10,802 nt of DNA from Flavobacteriales bacterium (GTDB lineage Bacteria; Bacteroidota; Bacteroidia; Flavobacteriales_D; Crocinitomicaceae), in contig CANJQZ010000050.1 in the NCBI GenBank assembly GCA_947476515.1, positions 1 to 10,802 on the forward strand. Reading direction: 5' to 3'. Below are positions 1-6,353 of this stretch, one piece after another (position 1 is the stretch's first letter; each line of letters begins with the position of its first letter). Made by a program: the position numbers and the translations under genes. The notes beneath the pieces were generated by a model. The model was not told where the DNA came from. It saw only the letters and a list, made by a program, of their open reading frames with translations, and did no database searches.

Positions 1-699
1 AATACACTTCAACAATTTCGAGAAGTTCCCTTCTTTCAGCAGTTTGGTAATGCCATTGATAAAATTGTGGATCGTGTTGCCATGGGAAGTGATCAAGAAA
101 GTGATGTGAATCAATTTGTGAGTTTTGAATCTGCTAAATCTTTGGGTGGCAATCAATTTTTACCTGATTTATTGTCCGCAATTCGCGCCAAAACTTTAGT
201 TGATTTTCAGTATGAAAGTTTTATTTCTGGTATTTCTAAACCAAGACAATGTTCACCTCTTTTTTTAAAAGAATATAGAAATCGTTGGTATTTAATTTCC
301 TTCGATTTGAGTAAGGAAGATATCATAACTTATGCTCTAGATAGGATTTCTGACTTAGTATGTTCAAGTACTGTATATGTTGTTCCGGAAAGTTTTGATG
401 CTGCCAGTTATTTTCAAGATACTATTGGAATAACTTCATTTAAAGGGAAGCCTGAAAAAATAAAATTTGAAGCAGATAAAGTAGCAGCGCGCTATATCAA
501 TTCACAACCATTTCATCACTCCCAAAAAATTGAAAAGCAAAAAAGTGGAAGCACCATCTTCACACTTAAAATTTTGATTTCTGAAGAATTAATTCGTACT
601 ATTTTAAGTTATGGTGGTGAAATAGAGGTACTTGCTCCCGAAAGCCTGAGGCAAACAATTCGTCAAAGAGCCAAGCAATTGGCCTCTTTATATAAATAA
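1..699 (+). CDS. WYL-domain transcriptional regulator, 5' end outside window
   Basis: The frame is open from the first base, giving 232 codons to the TAA at 697-699; the GTG at 67 is an internal codon rather than a likely start. The motif RWYLISFD, containing the W-Y-L triplet (codons at 286-294), sits in a segment reading LLSAIRAKTLVDFQYES, then a proline-rich strand, then ALDRISDL. That is the WYL ligand-sensing domain of YafY-like regulators. The last ~90 residues, ending RQRAKQLASLYK, fit the WCX extension that follows WYL domains. Family members are usually about 300-340 residues with an N-terminal winged helix-turn-helix, so roughly 100 residues including the DNA-binding part should lie upstream. 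WYL domains are thought to bind nucleic acids or small ligands and switch the regulator. It ends 16 bases before paaG on the same strand, so it may be cotranscribed with paaGH and control them; that link is inference. The family call is firm; the ligand is unknown. Confidence 0.85.
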   Translation, partial: NTLQQFREVPFFQQFGNAIDKIVDRVAMGSDQESDVNQFVSFESAKSLGGNQFLPDLLSAIRAKTLVDFQYESFISGISKPRQCSPLFLKEYRNRWYLISFDLSKEDIITYALDRISDLVCSSTVYVVPESFDAASYFQDTIGITSFKGKPEKIKFEADKVAARYINSQPFHHSQKIEKQKSGSTIFTLKILISEELIRTILSYGGEIEVLAPESLRQTIRQRAKQLASLYK

Positions 700-715
700 A
701 ACTAAATTCAATAAT

Positions 716-1489
716 ATGGAAATTATAAGAAAAGTTGAGGCTGGTGTTTGTACGCTAATATTAAACCGTCCCTCTGTTTATAATTCGTTTAATGGATCTA
801 TGGCACTTCAACTTCAAGCTGCTTTAGATCAATGTTATTCCGATGATGATGTTAGGGTTGTTGTTCTTACTGGAGAAGGAAAGGCCTTTTGTGCTGGACA
901 AGATTTAGGGGAAGCTATCGATCCGAATGGACCAGGTTTGGCGCATATTGTAGAACATCATTACAACCCAATTATTCTAAAAATCACTCAAATGAATAAG
1001 CCGGTTATTGCTGCAGTTAATGGCGTAGCCGCCGGAGCCGGAGCTAATATTGCATTGGCATGTGATTTTGTTATTGCGAAAAATTCAGCAAGCTTTATTC
1101 AAGCATTTTCAAAAATTGGACTCATTCCAGATTCCGGTGGAACATTTATACTGCCGCGTTTGATTGGTCAACAAAAAGCTATGGCACTAATGATGACAGG
1201 TGAAAAAGTGAGTGCTCAAGATGCTGTACAAATGAATATGATTTATAAGTCTATTGATGAGGAATCATTTGATTCTGAGATTGCTGCATTTGCCAAAAAT
1301 TTGGCGACCATGCCAACAAAAGCGCTTGCATTAACCAAAGCTGCTCTGCATGCTTCTTGGAACAATACTTTGGAAGCACAATTAGCACTCGAATTAGAAT
1401 ATCAAGTTACAGCAGGAAACACTTCTGATTTTGCGGAGGGAGTTGCTGCTTTTCTTGAGAAAAGAAACGCTATTTTTACAGGTAAATAA
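716..1489 (+). CDS. paaG: 1,2-epoxyphenylacetyl-CoA isomerase (crotonase family)
   Basis: A complete 257-residue crotonase-fold enzyme. It should isomerise ring-1,2-epoxyphenylacetyl-CoA to the oxepin-CoA, a cytosolic step of aerobic phenylacetate breakdown; E. coli PaaG also shifts double bonds later in the pathway. AFCAGQDL (57-64) and NGVAAGAGANIALACD (102-117) form the CoA-binding and oxyanion-hole regions. GLIPDSGG carries Asp139, matching the catalytic Asp of E. coli PaaG, where simple hydratases have Glu. The C-terminus ends FTGK, exactly as remembered for E. coli PaaG (262 residues), and NRPSVYNSFN near the start also matches. The ATG at 716 puts the usual short strand before the first motif; no Shine-Dalgarno is present, as expected in Bacteroidota. 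paaH follows 6 bases downstream, so the two are almost certainly cotranscribed. A general enoyl-CoA hydratase/isomerase is the alternative, but the Asp and the overall match favour PaaG. Confidence 0.9.
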   Translation: MEIIRKVEAGVCTLILNRPSVYNSFNGSMALQLQAALDQCYSDDDVRVVVLTGEGKAFCAGQDLGEAIDPNGPGLAHIVEHHYNPIILKITQMNKPVIAAVNGVAAGAGANIALACDFVIAKNSASFIQAFSKIGLIPDSGGTFILPRLIGQQKAMALMMTGEKVSAQDAVQMNMIYKSIDEESFDSEIAAFAKNLATMPTKALALTKAALHASWNNTLEAQLALELEYQVTAGNTSDFAEGVAAFLEKRNAIFTGK

Positions 1490-1495
1490 TTAGTA

Positions 1496-2662
1496 ATGAA
1501 ACAGGTAATTGGTATCATAGGTGCAGGAACAATGGGTGCTGGTATCGCACAAGTGGCGGCACAAGCAGGACATCAAGTTATTTTGGTGGATCAAAATCAA
1601 GCACAACTAGATCTTGCAAAAGCTAATTTGGAAATTATTTTAAACAAATTACTCTCAAAGGAAAAAATAACCTCTGATCAAAAGAGTTCTATATCTTCCG
1701 CTATACAATATGAAATAAACAATACTAGTCTTGCTTCTTGTTCGCTCGTTATTGAAGCCATTGTAGAAAACTTAGCCATTAAACATTCCGTTTTTAGGTC
1801 ATTAGAGGAAATCGTAAGTGATACCTGTATCTTGGCGACCAATACTTCTTCTTTATCCATTGCTTCTATTGGTTCTGTACTTAAAAATCCTTCCAGAATA
1901 ATTGGGATTCATTTTTTCAATCCCGCACCATTGATGCCTTTGGTTGAAATTATTCCTGCCGTTCAAACTTCCCAAAAGGTGATTGATGGTGTAATGACTT
2001 TAATTGGCGCTTGGGGAAAAACAGCAGTATTGTGTAAGGATACTCCTGGGTTTATTGTCAATCGTGTTGCAAGACCTTTCTATGGAGAGGCTTTAAGAAT
2101 ATTTGAAGAAGGAATAGCTGACTTCGCAACCATCGATTGGGCCATGACTTCTTTGGGAGGTTTTAAAATGGGTCCTTTTACTCTCATGGATTATATTGGA
2201 AATGATGTAAATTATACTGTAACCGAATCCGTTTTTGAAGCTTTTTATTACGACCCAAGGTTTAAACCTTCGTTGACACAAATGAGGTATAAAGAAGCAG
2301 GTTATTTTGGAAGAAAATCAGGAAAAGGATTTTATGATTATTCTGAAAATGCTACTTCAATTAAAGCGAAGGAGGATATTGACTTGGGACAAGAAATTTT
2401 AGATAGAATCTTAGCCCTATTGATTAATGAAGCAGTTGATGCTGTATTTATGCAAGTAAGCAGTGTTGAAGGCGTTGATCTAGCCATGACTAAGGGTGTT
2501 AATTATCCCAAAGGGCTATTGAAATGGGCTGATGAAATTGGATTGAATGAAATTTTATTGAGACTAGAAGACTTACAATTAACTTATGGAGAAGATCGCT
2601 ATCGACCGAATCCGCTGCTTCGTAAAATGGTAAAAGAAAACCTAAATTTTTATCCTAAATAA
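1496..2662 (+). CDS. paaH: 3-hydroxyacyl-CoA dehydrogenase, phenylacetate pathway type
   Basis: A complete 388-residue NAD-dependent dehydrogenase. In the phenylacetate pathway this enzyme oxidises 3-hydroxyadipyl-CoA to 3-oxoadipyl-CoA. The N-terminal Rossmann fold has GAGTMG (9-14) after a short beta strand. HFFNP supplies catalytic His139, with Glu151 twelve residues on, the His-Glu spacing of this family. Residues 183-282 (from TPGFIVNRVARP to GKSGKGFYDY, with MGPFTLMDYIGNDVN between) are the first C-terminal helical domain. Residues ~300-380 are a second copy, including GVNYPKGLLKWADEIG and YGEDRYRPNPLLRK, which closely match the end of E. coli PaaH as remembered. E. coli PaaH is about 475 residues; the difference falls between the two C-terminal domains, so this is a compact form, not a truncation. 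Its position 6 bases after paaG supports the pathway assignment. It may also serve other acyl-CoA substrates. Confidence 0.9.
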   Translation: MKQVIGIIGAGTMGAGIAQVAAQAGHQVILVDQNQAQLDLAKANLEIILNKLLSKEKITSDQKSSISSAIQYEINNTSLASCSLVIEAIVENLAIKHSVFRSLEEIVSDTCILATNTSSLSIASIGSVLKNPSRIIGIHFFNPAPLMPLVEIIPAVQTSQKVIDGVMTLIGAWGKTAVLCKDTPGFIVNRVARPFYGEALRIFEEGIADFATIDWAMTSLGGFKMGPFTLMDYIGNDVNYTVTESVFEAFYYDPRFKPSLTQMRYKEAGYFGRKSGKGFYDYSENATSIKAKEDIDLGQEILDRILALLINEAVDAVFMQVSSVEGVDLAMTKGVNYPKGLLKWADEIGLNEILLRLEDLQLTYGEDRYRPNPLLRKMVKENLNFYPK

Positions 2663-2705
2663 GTACAACTTACTTATTCATAGCGAACAATCTTTGGATA
2701 TTTCT

Positions 2706-2713
2706 TATTTTTG
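2706..2713 (+). promoter_or_regulatory. Putative Bacteroidota -7 box before metK
   Basis: The 69-base gap between paaH and metK contains TATTTTTG, a full match to the Bacteroidota TAnnTTTG -7 element, 18 bases before the metK ATG. Transcription would begin around 2720 and leave a leader of only about 12 bases, too short for a riboswitch. No convincing TTTG -33 element lies 19-21 bases upstream; the nearest TTTG (2693-2696) is too close. The placement, in the only sizeable gap on this strand before a housekeeping gene, makes it credible despite the A+T-rich background. Confidence 0.5.
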
Positions 2714-2731
2714 CACACTTAAACTATTCTA

Positions 2732-3982
2732 ATGGCCTATTTGTTTACTTCCGAGTCCGTTTCTGAAGGACACCCAGACAAAGTTTCAGATCAAATTTCT
2801 GATGCTCTTATTGATAATTTCATGGCTTTTGATCCTACATCAAAAGTAGCATGTGAAACGCTTGTAACAACAGGTCTAGTGATCTTGGCAGGTGAGGTAA
2901 AGACCAATACTTATCTTGATGTTCAAAAAATTGCAAGAGGGGTAATCGAAAAAATTGGGTACACGAAAAGCGAATATATGTTTGATGCTAATTCTTGTGG
3001 AATTATGTCGGCTATTCACGATCAATCTTCTGATATTAATCAAGGTGTTGAGCGCACTAATCCTGAAGAGCAGGGTGCAGGTGACCAAGGAATGATGTTT
3101 GGTTATGCAACTAATGAAACTGAAAATTATATGCCTTTGGCTTTAGATTTGTCTCATGCACTTTTAATTGAATTAGCAGCAATAAGAAGAGAAAATGATG
3201 CCATTAAATATTTACGCCCTGATGCAAAATCACAAGTTACTTTAGAATATTCTGATGATAATAAGCCGGTGCGTATCGATGCAATTGTTATTTCTACCCA
3301 GCACGATGATTTCGGTCCGGAATTGGAAATGTTAGCAAAAATTAAAGCTGATTTAATCAGTATCTTAATTCCAAGAGTAAAATCTAAATATCCACAATAT
3401 GCTCATTTATTTAATAATGAGATTACCTACCATATCAACCCAACAGGTAAATTCGTAATTGGTGGTCCTCACGGAGACACAGGTTTGACAGGACGAAAAA
3501 TTATTGTTGATACTTACGGTGGAAAAGGTGCACATGGTGGTGGAGCATTTTCTGGAAAAGATCCTTCTAAAGTAGATAGATCAGCCGCTTATGCTACGCG
3601 TCACATTGCAAAAAATTTAGTTGCTGCTGGATTATGCGAAGAAGTATTAGTTCAAGTTTCTTATGCTATTGGAGTTGCTAAACCAACCTCAATTAATGTA
3701 AATACTTACGGTACATCAAAAGTGAATATGACAGATGGTGAAATCAGTAAGATAGTGGAAGGAATATTTGACATGCGTCCTTATTTTATTGAACAAAGAT
3801 TAAAACTTAGAAATCCAATTTATTCAGAAACTGCTGCCTACGGTCACATGGGACGCAAACATGAAAAAGTTTCAAAAACATTTATTGGACCAAACGGTGA
3901 ATCTAAAACTTTTGAAGTTGAATTGTTTACTTGGGAGGAATTGAACTTTGTTGCGCCTGTTAAAGCAGCATTCGGTTTATAA
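2732..3982 (+). CDS. metK: S-adenosylmethionine synthetase
   Basis: A complete 416-residue methionine adenosyltransferase, a cytosolic enzyme that makes SAM from methionine and ATP with release of phosphate and pyrophosphate. Signatures appear in order: SESVSEGHPDKVSDQISDA near the start with His14 and Asp16 in the ATP/Mg site; GAGDQGMMFGYA at 115-126, the family hexapeptide region; GGPHGDTGLTGRKIIVDTYG around 244-263; and the glycine-rich GGGAFSGKDPSKVDRSAAY from 269, holding the phosphate-binding Lys and Asp residues. The length is above the ~385 of E. coli MetK but normal for Bacteroidota, which carry extra sequence in the central region (about 130-210). The ATG at 2732 is directly followed by the conserved N-terminal strand, so the start is secure. 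A probable promoter lies just upstream and mtnA follows 10 bases after the stop, forming a SAM synthesis and salvage pair. Confidence 0.97.
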   Translation: MAYLFTSESVSEGHPDKVSDQISDALIDNFMAFDPTSKVACETLVTTGLVILAGEVKTNTYLDVQKIARGVIEKIGYTKSEYMFDANSCGIMSAIHDQSSDINQGVERTNPEEQGAGDQGMMFGYATNETENYMPLALDLSHALLIELAAIRRENDAIKYLRPDAKSQVTLEYSDDNKPVRIDAIVISTQHDDFGPELEMLAKIKADLISILIPRVKSKYPQYAHLFNNEITYHINPTGKFVIGGPHGDTGLTGRKIIVDTYGGKGAHGGGAFSGKDPSKVDRSAAYATRHIAKNLVAAGLCEEVLVQVSYAIGVAKPTSINVNTYGTSKVNMTDGEISKIVEGIFDMRPYFIEQRLKLRNPIYSETAAYGHMGRKHEKVSKTFIGPNGESKTFEVELFTWEELNFVAPVKAAFGL

Positions 3983-3992
3983 TTAGCCGGCT

Positions 3993-5078
3993 ATGCCTAC
4001 AGATTTTCGTACTATTTGGACCACTGACGATCGCTTTGTTGAAGTGATTGATCAACGCCTACTTCCACATCAATTTGTTGTTGTAAAGTTAATTACTTAT
4101 ACCGATGCGGTTATTGCTATCAAAAACATGACCGTTCGTGGCGCTCCACTCATTGGTGCAACTGCTGCTTATGGTGTCTATCTTGCAGTGAAAGAAATGC
4201 AGGAAAAACAACTCCCATCTTCATTTTTGCAGAATGCTTTTATTGAATTGCGTGCCTCAAGACCAACAGCCATTAATTTATTTTGGGCCTTAGACCGCAT
4301 GCAAAAATCATTGTCGAATGTTGAGAATCTTCTCGAAACTGCGTGGAAGCAAGCGCATTTAATTGTGGAAGAAGATATAGAGACTTGTCGCATGATAGGC
4401 GTTCATGGCTTGGAATTAATTTCTGCGATAGCAAAAAAGAAAAAGGGAGAAACTGTAAATATATTGACGCACTGTAATGCTGGAATGTTGGGTTGTATCA
4501 AATGGGGGACAGTCACTTCTCCGATCTATCAAGCGCAGGCGCTAGGAATAAAAGTGCATGTTTGGGTAGATGAAACACGACCTCGAAACCAAGGTGCAAA
4601 TTTAACGGCGTATGAACTTACCCGTCATGGAATTGATCATACCTTAATTGTAGACAATACAGGTGGACATTTAATGCAACATGGACAAGTGGATATGGTT
4701 TTGGTGGGCACCGATAGAACTACTAGAACTGGTGATGTTGCCAATAAAATCGGTACTTATCTTAAAGCTTTAGCAGCATTTGATAATTCCATTCCTTTTT
4801 ATGTTGCCTTGCCTTCAACAACTTTAGATATGTCTATCAGAGATGGGCTTAAGGAAATACCCATTGAAGAAAGAGATCCCAATGAAGTTAAGTATGTTAT
4901 TGGTAAAACTAAATCAGGAACCATTGAAGAGGTTTTAATTTGCCCAGAAACAACTCCTGCAAGTAATTTTGGATTTGATGTTACTCCTGCAAGATTGATT
5001 ACTGGCTTAATAACAGAAAGGGGAGTATGTTCTGCAAGCGAAGAAGGAATTACTGGATTGTTTCCAGCCTATAAATAA
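3993..5078 (+). CDS. mtnA: S-methyl-5-thioribose-1-phosphate isomerase
   Basis: A complete 361-residue aldose-ketose isomerase of the eIF2B-alpha/MtnA family. It converts 5-methylthioribose-1-phosphate to methylthioribulose-1-phosphate in methionine salvage from methylthioadenosine. Visible motifs: IDQRLLP (19-25); MTVRGAPLIGATAAYG (46-61), the phosphate-binding region with Arg49; SRPTAINLFWA (89-99); THCNAGMLG with catalytic Cys161; and GTDRTTRTGDVANKIGTY with catalytic Asp241. Cys161 and Asp241 correspond to Cys160 and Asp240 of the B. subtilis enzyme. The GTDRTT version, instead of the commoner GADRI, marks a subfamily that I recall from other bacteria; the catalytic Asp is kept. The ATG lies 10 bases after metK, so the two genes should share a transcript. 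No mtnK, mtnP or other salvage gene is in view. The stop codon directly abuts the stop of the minus-strand gene downstream. Confidence 0.93.
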   Translation: MPTDFRTIWTTDDRFVEVIDQRLLPHQFVVVKLITYTDAVIAIKNMTVRGAPLIGATAAYGVYLAVKEMQEKQLPSSFLQNAFIELRASRPTAINLFWALDRMQKSLSNVENLLETAWKQAHLIVEEDIETCRMIGVHGLELISAIAKKKKGETVNILTHCNAGMLGCIKWGTVTSPIYQAQALGIKVHVWVDETRPRNQGANLTAYELTRHGIDHTLIVDNTGGHLMQHGQVDMVLVGTDRTTRTGDVANKIGTYLKALAAFDNSIPFYVALPSTTLDMSIRDGLKEIPIEERDPNEVKYVIGKTKSGTIEEVLICPETTPASNFGFDVTPARLITGLITERGVCSASEEGITGLFPAYK

Positions 5079-6338
5079 TTAGACTTCAACATCATTTTCC
5101 TTAAAGGCCGAAGGTAATAAATCAGGAACCAATTTTAAAATAATAGGAAGCAGCAAGGCTCCTCCAGGAAGCATGAATATCGCTAAAGATGGCATGCTTT
5201 TTAAAATATCCTTAAATTGCGATTTCACCATTTCCTTTTCTTTTGCTGTCAATTCAGTGTGCGTAGATTTTTTTACTAATGCAATGAGTTCTTTGCTTTC
5301 TCTCATTTCATTCAGAAATTTCCCCTTACTGCGCCCTAAAAGTTTAAGGTATCGTTTTGATAAATTGGAGTAAACTAATTTCGTTTCTGAGTTGCTTTGT
5401 AAAAAACTAATAGATGATCTATGCAGGGTTAGAAATTCTTTGCATTGCCATAATATAGTATTTCGTTCTTCTTGGTTTAGTCCTAAAGATTGCCCTAAGT
5501 TGTCCAATTTAACTTGTTCAAAGGTATGAGCATCCTCATTTAAGGCTAGAATAAAGGCAGCTAATTCAAAAGTGTAATGCGATAATAGTAAATCTGATTT
5601 GTAAAAATGAATAGTGGAATAATCAACAAGATCTTCTGCTAAAAAAACTTTAATTTCTTTACTCTTTTTAGCGGAAATATCTGCTGCAGCAATATAAAAT
5701 TCAATTAATCTATTCTCTTTTTTACTGATACCATTTTCAGCTTTTGCAACATAAATAATTGTTTTTAATAACTGAATAATGGATGCTTCATAATGCTCAG
5801 CAAAACCTAAAGTCTTTTTCTCTAAATAGCGTTTAAATAATATAACATCTAAAAAAACAAAATTATTAGAAAGGTGATTGAGCCAGTAATTCGTATCATT
5901 TAACTGACTTTTGATTTTAATTCGATTGGCAAAAAAGCGTTCTAATGCAGCGTATTTATCCTTAGAATAAAAAAATGAAAACCATTCGTGATTTCCTTCT
6001 TCAGTTTCATAAGCATAGAATTTATAGATGCTTTCAATAAACTTATCTTCTTCAAAATCTTCCAAATTACTTTGAAGATAAACTGCTAATAAGGATTCGA
6101 AGAGTAATAGTTTAAGGCGTTCTTCTTCTGTTAATTCTAGTTTAAGCGTTGAGGTAAATAAAAGTGAAACGGGTATTCCAAATGTTAAACCTGTTTGATT
6201 TGCCATATCAATTATGGCAGTATGAGCATCTTTTTTTTTATTTGTATCAAAAACCAAATCATTAGACAAACTAAAACTACCTTCTCGAACTAACGAAAAG
6301 TATTTTCTAATCCAATTTTTAGCTCCTGGAGAAATCAT
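5079..6338 (-). CDS. LETM1-related protein with TerB-like central region
   Basis: A 419-residue protein of a Bacteroidota family that I recall being named 'LETM1-related biofilm-associated protein'; its molecular function is unknown. Most of it is predicted helical and soluble, with no signal peptide. Residues ~185-235 (YVAKAENGISKKENRLIEF and on) resemble a TerB-type helical unit, in which an acidic turn is followed by ExxxIxxF-like helices. At the C-terminus, residues 383-412 carry the LETM1 signature with its proline spacing intact: Pro383, Pro391, Pro398, Lys402, Pro405, then LPSAF at 408-412. In mitochondrial LETM1/Mdm38 this segment covers the single membrane span and its exit. Here it lies only seven residues from the end, so the ribosome-binding-like domain that follows in LETM1 is absent. 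The hydrophobic run (~384-404) could insert into the inner membrane as a tail anchor. The start at 6338 follows the lamin-tail gene by 15 bases, suggesting cotranscription. Confidence 0.75.
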   Translation of the reverse strand: MISPGAKNWIRKYFSLVREGSFSLSNDLVFDTNKKKDAHTAIIDMANQTGLTFGIPVSLLFTSTLKLELTEEERLKLLLFESLLAVYLQSNLEDFEEDKFIESIYKFYAYETEEGNHEWFSFFYSKDKYAALERFFANRIKIKSQLNDTNYWLNHLSNNFVFLDVILFKRYLEKKTLGFAEHYEASIIQLLKTIIYVAKAENGISKKENRLIEFYIAAADISAKKSKEIKVFLAEDLVDYSTIHFYKSDLLLSHYTFELAAFILALNEDAHTFEQVKLDNLGQSLGLNQEERNTILWQCKEFLTLHRSSISFLQSNSETKLVYSNLSKRYLKLLGRSKGKFLNEMRESKELIALVKKSTHTELTAKEKEMVKSQFKDILKSMPSLAIFMLPGGALLLPIILKLVPDLLPSAFKENDVEV

Positions 6339-6353
6339 TTTTTTATTTCAAAA

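Noticed and set aside
2663..2731. SAM-responsive riboswitch before metK.
   Set aside because: The gap is only 69 bases, contains no stable stems, and the candidate promoter leaves a leader of about 12 bases.
3984..3993. Perfect 10-base palindrome TAGCCGGCTA at the metK-mtnA junction, touching the mtnA start.
   Set aside because: Several 10-base palindromes are expected by chance in 10.8 kb, and there is no second copy or flanking symmetry to suggest an operator.
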